Positions 10,126 to 19,727 are shown, counted from the stretch's first letter. The stretch: 64,000 nt of DNA from Nostoc carneum NIES-2107 (GCA_002368155.1 AP018180.1:5905456-5969455), one strand, 5' to 3'. Translations and numbers: made by a program. The notes: generated by a model from the sequence alone, not told the origin.

Positions 10126-11622
10126 ATGACACCCTCCGAAGCCGCAATTTTAGAGCAAACCACTGCTACTGAGGCAGCATCAGAAATTGACAAGAAAGCC
10201 TTGCTCCAGGAAGTTCTGGAAGCATATCCTGACAAAGCCAAGAAAAAACGGGAAAAGCACCTGAACGTTTACGAAGCAGGTAAGTCCGATTGTGGTGTTA
10301 AGTCCAACATCAAATCTGTTCCTGGTACAATGACCACCCGTGGTTGCGCCTATGCAGGCTCCAAAGGTGTGGTCTGGGGGCCGATTAAGGACATGATTCA
10401 CATCAGTCACGGCCCTGTTGGTTGCGGTTACTACTCCTGGTCTGGTCGTCGCAACTATTACATCGGTACAACTGGCATTGACAGCTTCGGTACAATGCAG
10501 TTTACTTCCGATTTCCAAGAACGGGACATCGTATTTGGTGGCGACAAAAAACTTGCCAAGCTGATCGATGAAATTGAAGAACTATTCCCCCTAAATCGTG
10601 GGATTTCTATTCAATCAGAATGCCCCATCGGTCTAATTGGGGACGACATCGAAGCCGTTGCCAAGAAGAAAGCCAAAGATACTGGCAAAACTGTTGTTCC
10701 TGTGCGTTGCGAAGGCTTCCGGGGTGTGTCTCAGTCCCTCGGACACCACATTGCTAACGATACCATTCGTGACTGGGTATTCCCTAAAGCTGACAAAGCC
10801 AAGAAAGAAGGGACTCTCGGATTTGAGCCTAGCCCCTATGATGTGGCAATCATTGGTGACTACAACATCGGTGGTGATGCTTGGTCGAGCCGCATCCTGT
10901 TAGAAGAAATCGGCTTGCGTGTTGTGGCTCAGTGGTCTGGAGACGGTACTCTACATGAGATGATGCTCACCCCCAGCGTGAAACTGAACCTAGTTCACTG
11001 CTACCGTTCCATGAACTACATCTCCCGTCACATGGAAGAAGCTTATGGTATTCCCTGGCTAGAATATAACTTCTTCGGCCCCACCAAGATTGCTGAGTCC
11101 TTGCGGGAAATTGCTTCCAAGTTTGATGAAACCATCCAAGCAAAAGCAGAAGAAGTCATCGCTAAGTACGAAGCGCAAACCAAAGCAGTACTCGATAAAT
11201 ATCGCTCTCGCCTAGAAGGAAAAACCGTTGCTCTTATGGTGGGTGGTTTACGTCCCCGTCACGTTGTTCCTGCCTTTGAAGACCTTGGTATGAAGCTCAT
11301 CGGTACAGGCTACGAATTTGGTCACAACGACGACTACAAACGTACTACTCACTATGTTGAGAACGGCACATTAATTTATGACGACGTATCTGCTTATGAA
11401 TTTGAGCAGTTTGTCAAAGCACTCCAGCCTGACTTAATCGCCTCCGGTATTAAAGAGAAGTACGTATTCCAGAAAATGGCACTTCCTTTCCGCCAAATGC
11501 ACTCGTGGGATTATTCCGGGCCCTACCACGGCTACGACGGATTTGCAATTTTCGCCCGTGACATGGATCTTGCCCTCAACAGTCCAACTTGGAGTTTGAT
11601 TGGTGCGCCTTGGAGGAAGTAA
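10126..11622 (+). CDS. nifD: Nitrogenase MoFe protein alpha chain NifD
   Basis: Carries the FeMo-cofactor where N2 is reduced. P-cluster ligands are Cys74, Cys100 and Cys166 ([33 protein letters not shown]). FeMo-co ligands are Cys292 (LVHCYRSMN) and His459 ([17 protein letters not shown]); His207/208 marks the substrate-channel region. The 498-residue frame is continuous. In many heterocystous strains an xisA element splits nifD at the sequence coding for WDYSG; here that site is empty. A GAGGA ribosome-binding site precedes the ATG. Confidence 0.99.
   Translation: MTPSEAAILEQTTATEAASEIDKKALLQEVLEAYPDKAKKKREKHLNVYEAGKSDCGVKSNIKSVPGTMTTRGCAYAGSKGVVWGPIKDMIHISHGPVGCGYYSWSGRRNYYIGTTGIDSFGTMQFTSDFQERDIVFGGDKKLAKLIDEIEELFPLNRGISIQSECPIGLIGDDIEAVAKKKAKDTGKTVVPVRCEGFRGVSQSLGHHIANDTIRDWVFPKADKAKKEGTLGFEPSPYDVAIIGDYNIGGDAWSSRILLEEIGLRVVAQWSGDGTLHEMMLTPSVKLNLVHCYRSMNYISRHMEEAYGIPWLEYNFFGPTKIAESLREIASKFDETIQAKAEEVIAKYEAQTKAVLDKYRSRLEGKTVALMVGGLRPRHVVPAFEDLGMKLIGTGYEFGHNDDYKRTTHYVENGTLIYDDVSAYEFEQFVKALQPDLIASGIKEKYVFQKMALPFRQMHSWDYSGPYHGYDGFAIFARDMDLALNSPTWSLIGAPWRK
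11508..11518 (+). other. Unoccupied nifD-element attachment-like site
   Basis: GGATTATTCCG, coding within WDYSG, differs by one base from the GGATTACTCCG direct repeat that I recall as the recombination site of the Anabaena nifD excision element. The gene is uninterrupted and no xisA-like recombinase is in the window. Whether this strain lost the element or never had it cannot be told from here. Confidence 0.55.
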
Positions 11623-11717
11623 TTCACCCGGGATGAGTGAATGGGTAAAGGAGTTTCTCATCCTTATCCACCAGTTCACCCTATTTTCTCTGTTGCAAAA
11701 CTTACGCAAAATTATGA

Positions 11718-11895
11718 AAAACGAACCGCAAAGGACACAAAGGACACGAAGAAATAAGAGTTTTAGAGAGTTCTCGCGTCAGTCCTATGGTAGTCTATCT
11801 CATTAATTTTGCTAGGTTAAATCCATTTTCAATTTCTCTTCTTGTTCTCTTATTTTCTTTCTTTGCGCTCTTTGCGTCCTTCGCGGTTCGTTCTC
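11718..11895. repeat. Large inverted repeat in the nifD-nifK gap
   Basis: The left arm (about 11718-11760, starting AAAACGAACCGCAAAGGACA) and the right arm (about 11846-11895, the inverse of AACGAACCGCGAAGGACGCA) are roughly 80 percent alike over about 40 bases by eye and flank about 85 bases. The same sequence occurs once at 13903-13945. This looks like a non-autonomous hairpin repeat inserted between nifD and nifK, which here are 332 bp apart. Confidence 0.7.
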
Positions 11896-11954
11896 TTACT
11901 CCTCAGAATTAACGCGATGAACTACTCCCTACCTCCCAAACTTGGAGAATACTG

Positions 11955-13493
11955 ATGGCTCAACACGATGTAAACAAGATTAAGGATCACGCTGAACTTT
12001 TCCAACAGCAGGAATACCAAGAGCTATTTCAAGCCAAAAAAGAGTTTGAATGTGGACATGAATCCGAAGAAGTTACCCGGATTGCTGAGTGGACAAAGAC
12101 CTGGGAATATCGCGAAAAGAACTTTGCCCGTCAAGCTTTAACTGTTAACCCTGCGAAAGCTTGCCAACCTCTGGGATCAATTTTGGCAGCCGTTGGTTTT
12201 GAAGGCACACTACCTTTTGTACATGGTTCTCAAGGCTGCGTTGCATATTTCCGCAGTCACTTGACCCGCCACTTCAAAGAACCATTTTCTGCCGTGTCCT
12301 CCTCCATGACAGAAGATGCAGCCGTATTCGGTGGTCTGAAGAACCTGATTGAAGGTTTAGCAGTTTCCTACAACTTATATAAGCCCAAAATGATTGCTAT
12401 CTGCACCACCTGTATGGCAGAAGTAATTGGGGATGACTTGCAAGCCTTTATCAGAACTGCCAAAGAAGAAGGTGCTGTTCCTGAAGACTTCCCTGTTCCC
12501 TATGCTCACACCCCCAGCTTTGTTGGTTCCCACATTTTGGGTTACGACAATATGATGAAGGGGATTCTGTCGAATTTGACAGCAGGTAAGAAGAAAGAAA
12601 CCACCAACGGCAAAATCAACTTTATTCCTGGGTTTGAAACCTACATTGGCAACCTGCGCGAAATTAAGCGGATTGCTAATGTGATGGGAATTGACTATAC
12701 CTTGTTGGCAGATAATTCGGAATACTTGGATTCTCCGAATAATGGTACATATAATATGTATCCTGGTGGAACCAAGCTAGAAGATGCAGCTGATTCGATC
12801 AATGCCGAAGCAACGATCGCACTCCAAGCTTACGCCACAACCAAAACTCGTGAATACATCGAACACGAATGGCATCAAAAGACCTACGTTAACCGTCCAG
12901 TAGGCATTCGTGGTACTGATGAATTCTTGATGAAACTGTCCGCGTTAACTGGTAAGCCCATTCCCCAAGAATTAGAAGATGAACGGGGACGCGCAGTGGA
13001 TGCGTTGACTGATTCTCAAGCATGGTTGCACGGTAAGCGGGTGGCAATGTATGGCGATCCCGATCTAGTAATTGGTTTGACACAATTCTTATTAGAAGTA
13101 GGTGCAGAACCAGTTCACATCCTTGTCAGCAACAGCAACGAACATTTTGAGGCAGAACTGCGCGCCTTACTCGACTCTAGCCCCTTTGGTCAAGGTGCGA
13201 CAATTCACGGTGGACGTGACCTTTGGCATATGCGTTCCTTACTGTTCACAGAACCTGTAGACTTGCTCATCGGTAACTCCTACGGTAAGTATCTCTGGCG
13301 CGACACCAAGACCCCATTCGTGCGGATTGGCTACCCCATTTTTGACCGCCACCACCTGCACCGCTACGCCACCTACGGCTACCAAGGCACAATCAACCTA
13401 CTCAACTGGATCGTTAACACAATTCTGGATGAGTTGGATCGCAACACCATCATTCCATCTAAGACCGATATTTCCTACGACTTGATTCGGTAA
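11955..13493 (+). CDS. nifK: Nitrogenase MoFe protein beta chain NifK
   Basis: Partner of NifD in the alpha2-beta2 MoFe protein; it supplies half of the P-cluster ligands. Cys70 (AKACQPLGS), Cys95 (GSQGCVAYFRSH) and Cys153 (CTTCMAEVIGDD) are present. The 512-residue length matches the family. A GGAG sequence sits 9 bases before the ATG. The unusually long gap after nifD contains a large hairpin repeat, so nifK might depend partly on read-through of that structure. Confidence 0.99.
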   Translation: MAQHDVNKIKDHAELFQQQEYQELFQAKKEFECGHESEEVTRIAEWTKTWEYREKNFARQALTVNPAKACQPLGSILAAVGFEGTLPFVHGSQGCVAYFRSHLTRHFKEPFSAVSSSMTEDAAVFGGLKNLIEGLAVSYNLYKPKMIAICTTCMAEVIGDDLQAFIRTAKEEGAVPEDFPVPYAHTPSFVGSHILGYDNMMKGILSNLTAGKKKETTNGKINFIPGFETYIGNLREIKRIANVMGIDYTLLADNSEYLDSPNNGTYNMYPGGTKLEDAADSINAEATIALQAYATTKTREYIEHEWHQKTYVNRPVGIRGTDEFLMKLSALTGKPIPQELEDERGRAVDALTDSQAWLHGKRVAMYGDPDLVIGLTQFLLEVGAEPVHILVSNSNEHFEAELRALLDSSPFGQGATIHGGRDLWHMRSLLFTEPVDLLIGNSYGKYLWRDTKTPFVRIGYPIFDRHHLHRYATYGYQGTINLLNWIVNTILDELDRNTIIPSKTDISYDLIR

Positions 13494-13578
13494 TTAATGG
13501 GCATTGGGCATTGGGCATGGGGCATTGGGCATTTCTCTCCTGCTCCCTCTGCTCTCTTCCTCCTTCCTTATAAACGCT

Positions 13579-13866
13579 ATGAGTACCATCATTAACAGCC
13601 GCGATCGCTTCGATATTCTCTTTCCCTTACGCCAATGGGTGAATCAAATTCAAGTATGCGATCGCAATATCGCCCATCTCATTTGCCAAGTTATTCCCTG
13701 TTGTTGTCCTTTTGAACGCAACGTTAAATTTTTCGGACACACTTTTCATATTCCCCCACTCTGCAAATTAAATCCCCTCTACGACGAATTTGTAGCTTTA
13801 CGCTTCCGCAGTCTGTCTTATCTCTCAGATGAGTGTGGTGAGGATATCACAAAATATATTTGCTAG
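13579..13866 (+). CDS. Mo-dependent nitrogenase C-terminal domain-like small protein
   Basis: A 95-residue protein starting MSTIINSRDRFDILFPLRQW, which resembles the small cyanobacterial family annotated as Mo-dependent nitrogenase-like (Mo-nitro_C). Conserved features are the FPLRQWVNQIQV helix, a CQVIPCCCPFER cysteine cluster, and a PLCKLNPLYDEFVALRFR helix. A longer frame from 13504 exists, but its first 25 codons are heptamer-repeat sequence, so I take the ATG at 13579. It lies between nifK and nifE. The function is unknown; the four close cysteines could bind metal (inference). Confidence 0.8.
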   Translation: MSTIINSRDRFDILFPLRQWVNQIQVCDRNIAHLICQVIPCCCPFERNVKFFGHTFHIPPLCKLNPLYDEFVALRFRSLSYLSDECGEDITKYIC

Positions 13867-13902
13867 TTCTCCGCGTACCTCTGCGTTAAAAAATCTTTTT
13901 AA

Positions 13903-13945
13903 AAAAACGAACCACAAAGACGCAAAGTACACGAAGGAAGAGGGA
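13903..13945. repeat. Single arm of the AACGAACC repeat
   Basis: AAAACGAACCACAAAGACGC and the bases after it match the arms of the inverted repeat at 11718-11895. It lies 45 bp before nifE, next to another common repeat fragment (CTCCGCGTACCTCTGCGTTA at 13870-13889). It is a non-coding dispersed repeat. Confidence 0.65.
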
Positions 13946-13989
13946 AAGAAGAAAAACAAGAAATTTGATTGCCAATCACCCATCAAGTC

Positions 13990-15369
13990 ATGAAAATCAC
14001 CCAAGGCAAAATTAACGAGCTGCTGAGTGAGCCAGGATGCGAACACAATCACCACAAGCATGGGCAGAAGAAAAATAAATCTTGTCACCAACAAGCCCAA
14101 CCCGGTGCAGCACAAGGAGGTTGTGCTTTTGATGGAGCATCAATCGCACTAGTCCCCATTACCGATGTTGCTCATTTAGTCCACGGGCCGATCGCTTGTT
14201 CTGGTAACTCTTGGGGTGGTCGTGGTAGTCTTTCCTCTGGTTCTCATCTCTACAAAATGGGTTTTACCACTGATTTAAATGAGAACGATATCATTTTCGG
14301 TGGTGAGAAAAAACTCTACAAAGCCATCTTAGAAGTACAGCAACGCTATCAACCAGCCGCAGTATTTGTTTACTCTACTTGTGTGACGGCGCTGATTGGT
14401 GATGATTTAGACGCAGTTTGTGAAGCCGCAGCCAAGAAAACAGGTACACCTGTCATCCCTGTAAATTCACCTGGTTTTATTGGTAGTAAAAACCTTGGTA
14501 ATCGTGTCGGTGGGGAAGCCTTACTAGAATATGTTATCGGTAGTGCTGAACCAGAATATACAACCCCTTATGATATTAATCTCATTGGTGAATACAACAT
14601 TGCAGGCGAATTGTGGGGAGTTCTGCCTTTATTTGAAAAATTAGGTATTCGAGTTTTAGCCAAAATCACTGGTGATGCTAAGTACAAAGAAGTTCAATAT
14701 GCTCACCGTGCCAAACTCAACGTCATGATCTGCTCCAAAGCCTTGATCAACGTGGCGAGAAAGATGGAAGAACGCTATGGCATTCCCTACGTTGAAGAAT
14801 CTTTCTACGGTGTAGATGACATGAATCGCTGTTTGCGGAATATTGCTGCAAAGATAGGCGATCGCAGTTTACAAGAGAGAGTAGAGAAATTAATCGCAGA
14901 AGAAACTGCTGCGCTAGATATTGCCTTAGCTCCCTATCGCGCCCGTCTCAAAGGTAAGCGGGTTGTCCTTTATACCGGGGGTGTGAAAAGTTGGTCAATT
15001 ATCTCGGCAGCGAAAGACTTGGGAATGGAAGTTGTCGCCACTAGTACCAAGAAAAGTACTGAGGAAGATAAAGCGAGGATCAAAGAATTACTAGGAAAAG
15101 ATGGCATTGCTATGGAAAAAGGCAACGCCCAAGAATTACTCCGGGTGATTGCCCAGACAAAAGCCGATATGCTGATTGCTGGTGGTCGCAATCAATACAC
15201 TGCGCTCAAAGCCCGCATTCCATTTTTAGATATTAATCAAGAACGGCATCATCCCTACGCCGGATATGTGGGCATGGTGGAGATGGCGCGAGAACTGGAT
15301 GAAGCGCTTCACAGTCCAGTCTGGGAACAAGTACGCAAACCAGCACCTTGGGAAGAGGAGGTCAACTAA
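13990..15369 (+). CDS. nifE: FeMo-cofactor scaffold protein NifE
   Basis: With NifN forms the NifEN scaffold on which NifB-co becomes the VK-cluster/FeMo-co precursor. It is homologous to NifD. Cysteines that hold the scaffold cluster appear in [23 protein letters not shown] and [14 protein letters not shown] His-rich N-terminal stretch ([12 protein letters not shown]) is present. A TTG start 21 bp upstream is possible, but the ATG at 13990 gives the usual [12 protein letters not shown] start; 459 residues. Its TAA overlaps the nifN ATG (TAATG). Confidence 0.97.
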   Translation: MKITQGKINELLSEPGCEHNHHKHGQKKNKSCHQQAQPGAAQGGCAFDGASIALVPITDVAHLVHGPIACSGNSWGGRGSLSSGSHLYKMGFTTDLNENDIIFGGEKKLYKAILEVQQRYQPAAVFVYSTCVTALIGDDLDAVCEAAAKKTGTPVIPVNSPGFIGSKNLGNRVGGEALLEYVIGSAEPEYTTPYDINLIGEYNIAGELWGVLPLFEKLGIRVLAKITGDAKYKEVQYAHRAKLNVMICSKALINVARKMEERYGIPYVEESFYGVDDMNRCLRNIAAKIGDRSLQERVEKLIAEETAALDIALAPYRARLKGKRVVLYTGGVKSWSIISAAKDLGMEVVATSTKKSTEEDKARIKELLGKDGIAMEKGNAQELLRVIAQTKADMLIAGGRNQYTALKARIPFLDINQERHHPYAGYVGMVEMARELDEALHSPVWEQVRKPAPWEEEVN

Positions 15370-16661
15370 TGGCAACTGTAACCGCTGCAAATAAATCAGT
15401 TGCAGTCAATCCTTTAAAGCAAAGTCAACCTTTAGGTGCAGCCTTAGCATTTTTAGGATTGAAGGGCGTAATGCCTTTGTTTCACGGTTCTCAGGGTTGT
15501 ACTGCTTTCGCCAAAGTCATGTTAGTGCGGCATTTTCGGGAAGCCATTCCCCTATCCACCACTGCCATGACTGAAGTTACCACTATCTTGGGTGGCGAAG
15601 ACAATATTGAGCAAGCAATCTTGACGCTGGTAGAAAAATCAAAGCCAGAAATTATTGGTTTGTTAACTACTGGACTCACGGAAACCAGAGGGGATGACAT
15701 GGAAGGTATCCTCAGAAGTATCCGCAAACGTCATCCAGAATTATATGATTTGCCGATTGTATTTGCTTCTACACCTGATTTTAAAGGTGCATTGCAAGAT
15801 GGTTTTGCCACAGCAGTTGAAAGCATAGTTAAAGAAATTCCCCAACCAGGAGAAACCAGGCTAGACCAAATCAATATTTTGGCAAGTTCTGCATTTACAG
15901 CCGGGGATGTGCAGGAAATTAAAGAGATTGTCTCAGCCTTTGGGCTAAAAGCCATTGTCGTACCTGACCTTTCCGCTTCACTAGATGGTCACTTGGATGA
16001 TTCTTACAGTGCAGTAACGGGTGGCGGGACGACTTTGGCAGAACTCCGACAAATGGGTAGTTCAGTGTTTACCCTCGCACTAGGCGAAAGTGTGCGGGGT
16101 GCGGCCGAGAGTTTGCAACAACGGTTTGACATACCTTACGAAGTTTTTCCCCAACTGACTGGCTTAGATGCAGTGGATAACTTTTTGCAAGGACTGGTTG
16201 ATATCAGCGGGAATACAGTCCCAGCCAAATACCGCCACCAACGCCGCCAGTTGCAAGACGCGATGCTGGATACTCACTTTTACTTCGGGCGTAAGCGGGT
16301 GTCGTTAGCACTAGAACCGGATTTGCTGTGGTCAATAGTTTGGTTTTTGCAATCAATGGGTGCGGAAGTTCAAGCTGCAGTCACAACTACAAAGTCACCG
16401 CTTTTAGAAAAACTGCCAGTTGAAAGCGTCACTATTGGCGATTTGGAAGATTTTGAGCGGTTAGCGGTAGGTTCTGATTTGGTGATTGCTAATTCTCATG
16501 GTAAGGCGATCGCTCGTCGTCTGGAAACTTCTTTCTACCGCCTCGGTTTCCCGATTTTTGACAGGTTAGGTAACGGACAGCGTTGTACTGTCGGCTACCG
16601 AGGAACCATGCAACTTTTGTTTGATATTGGGAATTTATTTTTAGAAGCAGAAGAACATTAG
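15369..16661 (+). CDS. nifN: FeMo-cofactor scaffold protein NifN
   Basis: Beta-type partner of NifE, homologous to NifK. It begins [20 protein letters not shown], has PLFHGSQGCTAFAKVMLVRH with the cluster Cys, and ends with a GFPIFDRLGNGQRCTVGYRG segment like NifK. The ATG at 15369 overlaps the nifE stop codon, indicating coupled synthesis in a 1:1 ratio. At 430 residues it is normal. NifE and NifN are separate here, unlike the fused forms in some Anabaena-type alternative clusters. Confidence 0.97.
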   Translation: MATVTAANKSVAVNPLKQSQPLGAALAFLGLKGVMPLFHGSQGCTAFAKVMLVRHFREAIPLSTTAMTEVTTILGGEDNIEQAILTLVEKSKPEIIGLLTTGLTETRGDDMEGILRSIRKRHPELYDLPIVFASTPDFKGALQDGFATAVESIVKEIPQPGETRLDQINILASSAFTAGDVQEIKEIVSAFGLKAIVVPDLSASLDGHLDDSYSAVTGGGTTLAELRQMGSSVFTLALGESVRGAAESLQQRFDIPYEVFPQLTGLDAVDNFLQGLVDISGNTVPAKYRHQRRQLQDAMLDTHFYFGRKRVSLALEPDLLWSIVWFLQSMGAEVQAAVTTTKSPLLEKLPVESVTIGDLEDFERLAVGSDLVIANSHGKAIARRLETSFYRLGFPIFDRLGNGQRCTVGYRGTMQLLFDIGNLFLEAEEH

Positions 16662-16700
16662 TTGACTGTTGACTGTGGATTTATATTTGGAGGAATAATT

Positions 16701-17105
16701 GTGAAAATTGCTTTTACAACTAGCGACCAAATTCATATTAATGCTCATTTTGGTTGGGCGAAAAAAATTGATGTTTATGAAGTTTCACCAGAGGGTTATC
16801 AGTTTCTCAATACTCTGAAATTTGATGGTGACCTTAAAGAAGATGGTAATGAAGATAAATTAGTACCAAAAATTGAAGCTTTGGCTGATTGCACAATTGT
16901 TTATGTATCAGCCATTGGTGGAAGTGCGGCTGCTCGGTTAATCAAGAAACGCATTACACCAATTAAAGCTAGGTCTGAGGATGACAAAATTACTGACCTT
17001 CTGGATCAGTTAGTCAAGACTTTGAAAGGCAGTCCTCCACCTTGGTTGCGGAAAGCTTTACAACAAAAATCATCAAGTTTTGCAGAAGAGGAAGTAGGTG
17101 TATGA
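16701..17105 (+). CDS. nifX: FeMo-co carrier protein NifX
   Basis: Small carrier that holds NifB-co or the VK-cluster between NifB and NifEN. The NifX fold signature is IAFTTSDQIHINAHFGWAKK; 134 residues from a GTG at 16701, preceded by GGAGGA 7 bases upstream. A frame from 16662 exists but its start is heptamer-repeat-like sequence without a ribosome-binding site. Its TGA overlaps the ATG of the next gene (ATGA). The C-terminal domain of NifB in this window is a relative. Confidence 0.95.
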   Translation: MKIAFTTSDQIHINAHFGWAKKIDVYEVSPEGYQFLNTLKFDGDLKEDGNEDKLVPKIEALADCTIVYVSAIGGSAAARLIKKRITPIKARSEDDKITDLLDQLVKTLKGSPPPWLRKALQQKSSSFAEEEVGV

Positions 17106-17578
17106 GTTCAACTGAAATTTTTAATCCCAGCGTTAGTAGTGAAGCTTTAAATTCTCCGTTTGTGCAAGAGTTAGTTAGACAAATTCGCGCTCAAGATTCT
17201 TATGGATTTTATCGCAATTGGTCAGATGAATTAATTCTTAAACCTTATATTGTTAGCAAGCAAGCTAAACGCCAAATTTCTGTAGAGGGCGATGTTGAAC
17301 CCGCTACCAAAGCCAGAATTATGTCATTCTATCGTGCGATCGCCGCCCAAATCGAGCATAAAACTGGTTCATTATCTCAAGTAGTTCTCGATTTGAGTCA
17401 TGAAGGTTTTGGCTGGGTGTTGGTTTTTTCTGGTCGTTTGTTACTAGTCTCTAGAACCTTACGTGATGCTCAACGTTTCGGCTTTGATTCTCTAGAAAAG
17501 TTAGCAACCGAGGGCGAGAAACTCACACAAAAGGGCATTGAATTAGCAGAAAAATACACTGAAGTCACCAAAATATAG
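17102..17578 (+). CDS. NifX-associated nitrogen fixation protein (DUF269)
   Basis: A 158-residue protein of the family that regularly follows nifX in diazotrophs. It has FVQELVRQIRAQDSYGFYRN near the start and a C-terminal LVVSRTLRDAQRFGFDSLEK-like helix (LLVSRTLRDAQRFGFDSLEK). The ATG at 17102 overlaps the nifX stop, so the two are translationally coupled. The biochemical role is not established; a role in cofactor handling is inferred from constant linkage. A longer frame from 17042 overlaps nifX and is not likely. Confidence 0.92.
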   Translation: MSSTEIFNPSVSSEALNSPFVQELVRQIRAQDSYGFYRNWSDELILKPYIVSKQAKRQISVEGDVEPATKARIMSFYRAIAAQIEHKTGSLSQVVLDLSHEGFGWVLVFSGRLLLVSRTLRDAQRFGFDSLEKLATEGEKLTQKGIELAEKYTEVTKI

Positions 17579-17608
17579 TCAATAAGCAGGCAAGCAACGG
17601 AGAAACTT

Positions 17609-17845
17609 ATGGTGCCATCAGCAGAAACAGATTGTGTAAATCAACAAGCTATTGAAGAGTTAAAACTACAAATTAAGAAGCTGAATAGTAAAGCTGGTCA
17701 AATGAAGATGGATCTTCATGATTTAGCTGAAGGCTTGCCAACAGATTACCAAAATTTAACAGCTTTAGCAGCCGAAACTTACGAAATTTACCGTCATTTA
17801 GATGAATTGAAATCTCAGCTAAAAACTTTGGAGAAAAAATCATGA
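17609..17845 (+). CDS. CCE_0567 family small helical protein
   Basis: A 78-residue, mostly helical protein (IEELKLQIKKLNSKAGQMKM ... YEIYRHLDELKSQLKTLEKK) of the family named after Cyanothece CCE_0567, a small metal-binding helical-hairpin protein found in nif clusters. The helices look amphipathic and probably form a coiled-coil pair. It overlaps nifW by 4 bp (ATGA). An ACGGAGAAAC ribosome-binding region precedes it. The role in nitrogen fixation is unproven. Confidence 0.85.
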   Translation: MVPSAETDCVNQQAIEELKLQIKKLNSKAGQMKMDLHDLAEGLPTDYQNLTALAAETYEIYRHLDELKSQLKTLEKKS

Positions 17846-18159
17846 CATGGGACGTAGAACAGTTTAATCAACTTGTAAATGCAGAAGAATACTTCGAGTT
17901 TTTTCAACTTCCTTACGATCCTAAAGTTGTCCAAGTTAACCGTCTGCATATTTTGAAGCGTTTTTCTCAATCTATTCAAGAGATTGATGCTCATAATTCA
18001 GAACTAAGCCAAGCTGAGAAACTCGATTTATACTGCACAGCACTTCAACAAGCTTACGAAGTTTTCCTCAGTTCTACACCTCTAGAACAAAAGTTGTTCA
18101 AAGTGTTTAAGCAAAAGCCTAACAATATCGTCATGCTGACAGAAATTGCAACCAGCTAG
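17842..18159 (+). CDS. nifW: Nitrogenase stabilizing/protective protein NifW
   Basis: NifW is known to associate with MoFe protein and help its maturation or protect it from oxygen. The 105-residue protein has the family pattern FNQLVNAEEYFEFFQLPYDP, VNRLHILKRFSQ, and the conserved YCTALQQAYEVFL helix. It is coupled to the preceding small gene by ATGA overlap, and hesA begins 12 bp after its stop. Confidence 0.95.
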   Translation: MTWDVEQFNQLVNAEEYFEFFQLPYDPKVVQVNRLHILKRFSQSIQEIDAHNSELSQAEKLDLYCTALQQAYEVFLSSTPLEQKLFKVFKQKPNNIVMLTEIATS

Positions 18160-18171
18160 GAGAAATCAACA

Positions 18172-18975
18172 GTGGTAAACCTCTCGCCTAATGAATTAGA
18201 ACGTTACCGCCGCCAAATCATGCTCCCTGGTTTTGGCAAAGAAGCACAGCAGCGGCTCAAGTCATCAACGGTAGTGGTTACAGGTGTGGGAGGATTAGGC
18301 GGTACAGCAGCACTTTACTTGGCGGTAGCTGGTGTTGGGCGGCTGATTCTAGTTCGAGGCGGTGAGTTGCGGCTAGATGACATGAATCGCCAAATTCTCA
18401 TGAGTGACGATTGGGTAGGTAAGCCGCGTGTATTTAAAGCCAAAGAACGGCTTGAAGATATCAACCCAGATGTGGAAGTCGAAGCCATATTTGATTACGT
18501 TACACCGGATAATGTCGATTCCTTAATTCAATCTGCCGATGTTGCGCTTGACTGCGCCCACAATTTTGTAGAACGCGATTTATTAAATGCAGCTTGCGTG
18601 CGTTGGCGTAAGCCGATGGTAGAAGCGGCGATGGATGGAATGGAGGCTTACCTGACGACAATTGTCCCTGGTGTTACACCTTGTTTATCTTGCCTATTTC
18701 CCGAAAAACCAGAATGGGATCGGCGCGGCTTTGGCGTGCTGGGTGCGGTTTCTGGAACCCTGGCTTGTTTGACAGCACTAGAAGCAATTAAGTTGATTAC
18801 TGGATTTAGCCAACCATTGTTATCGCAACTATTAACAATGGATTTACACCAGATGGCATTTGCCAAGCGTCGTTCATACCGCGATCGCAATTGTCCAGTA
18901 TGCGGTACTCATTCTCCTCATTATCATAACCCCCTACAGCTAAGTAACTTTGCCTTAGCCAGTGCTGAGTTCTGA
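18172..18975 (+). CDS. hesA: HesA, ThiF/MoeB-like adenylating enzyme
   Basis: Member of the E1-like superfamily that adenylates a protein C-terminus; HesA is linked to nitrogenase cofactor (molybdenum) assembly in cyanobacteria. The nucleotide-binding motif VTGVGGLGGTAALYLA, the R-x-DDMNRQIL region and two zinc Cys pairs (CLSCLFP and CPVCGTH) are visible; 267 residues. It begins with GTG just after an AGGAG sequence ending nifW. It belongs to the nifW-hesA-hesB-fdxH run. Confidence 0.95.
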   Translation: MVNLSPNELERYRRQIMLPGFGKEAQQRLKSSTVVVTGVGGLGGTAALYLAVAGVGRLILVRGGELRLDDMNRQILMSDDWVGKPRVFKAKERLEDINPDVEVEAIFDYVTPDNVDSLIQSADVALDCAHNFVERDLLNAACVRWRKPMVEAAMDGMEAYLTTIVPGVTPCLSCLFPEKPEWDRRGFGVLGAVSGTLACLTALEAIKLITGFSQPLLSQLLTMDLHQMAFAKRRSYRDRNCPVCGTHSPHYHNPLQLSNFALASAEF

Positions 18976-19019
18976 ATAATAATTTCTTCCTCTGCTCCCC
19001 AGTCCCCAATCCCCAAATT

Positions 19020-19391
19020 ATGACTCTCACATTAACAGAAGCAGCAGAATTCCGTCTGCGTACCTTTCTTTTAGCCTCAAATAAAGATGAAAATGCTACT
19101 CAACGCGGTATCCGTGTTGCTGTTGAGGATGGCGGTTGCAGTGGCTATCAATATGCCATCAAAGTTATCAACGCTCCGCAAGCCGATGACATAGTGATGC
19201 AGCAAGGTAAGTTACGCATCTACGTTGATTCAAAAAGCGCGCCATTACTAGAAGGCGTTGTGGTTGATTTTGTCGATGGCTTACTGGAAAGCGGATTTAA
19301 GTTTAGCAATCCCAACGCCACTGATACCTGTGGTTGTGGGAAATCATTCCAAGCAGGTAATTGTTCCCCTGCTGGCGTACCTTGTAGCTGA
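19020..19391 (+). CDS. hesB: HesB, A-type Fe-S carrier (IscA/HesB family)
   Basis: A-type carrier that receives and delivers Fe-S clusters, here in the nif context. The three family cysteines are in GGCSGYQY and DTCGCGKSF. The extra tail AGNCSPAGVPCS is typical of the nif-linked branch. At 123 residues it is normal length. It lies 44 bp after hesA, separated by repeat-like CCCCAGTCCCCAATCCCC, with no clear ribosome-binding site. Confidence 0.94.
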   Translation: MTLTLTEAAEFRLRTFLLASNKDENATQRGIRVAVEDGGCSGYQYAIKVINAPQADDIVMQQGKLRIYVDSKSAPLLEGVVVDFVDGLLESGFKFSNPNATDTCGCGKSFQAGNCSPAGVPCS

Positions 19392-19427
19392 TTACTGAAA
19401 CCTTTATTTATTTTGGAGGATATGACA

Positions 19428-19727
19428 ATGACAACTTTTCAAGTGAGATTGATCAATAAAAAGAGAGCGATCGACATTACCATTCCTGTTGATGAAAATA
19501 CCACGATTCTAGATGCTGCTGAAGCACAAGACTTAGAGTTACCCTTTTCCTGTCGCTCTGGTTCTTGCTCTAGTTGCGTCGCCAAAGTAGTTGAAGGCGA
19601 AGTTGATCAATCGGAACAGGTATTTCTTGATGATGATCAGATGGCGAAAGGATTTATTGTCCTCTGTGTTACCTACCCCCGTTCTGATTGCACGATTCGC
19701 ACTCACCAAGAACCTTATTTAGTTTAA
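19428..19727 (+). CDS. fdxH: Heterocyst [2Fe-2S] ferredoxin FdxH
   Basis: Plant-type ferredoxin that is the main electron donor to nitrogenase reductase in heterocysts. The 99-residue form has ligands Cys42, Cys47, Cys50 and Cys80 ([10 protein letters not shown] ... VLCVTYP) and the ending [11 protein letters not shown]. In-frame TTG and ATG codons exist at 19413 and 19422, but GGAGGA at 19415-19420 places the ATG at 19428 at the right distance, and this gives the family length. It is strongly recognisable as FdxH rather than vegetative PetF by [10 protein letters not shown] and its nif position. Confidence 0.95.
   Translation: MTTFQVRLINKKRAIDITIPVDENTTILDAAEAQDLELPFSCRSGSCSSCVAKVVEGEVDQSEQVFLDDDQMAKGFIVLCVTYPRSDCTIRTHQEPYLV

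Noticed and set aside
13504..13578. 25-residue extension of the Mo-nitro_C-like protein
   Set aside because: Encoded by GGGCATT heptamers; the ATG at 13579 gives the family-like start.
13825..14115. 96-codon minus-strand hydrophobic frame over the nifE start
   Set aside because: Antisense shadow of nifE and of the AACGAACC repeat; no independent support.
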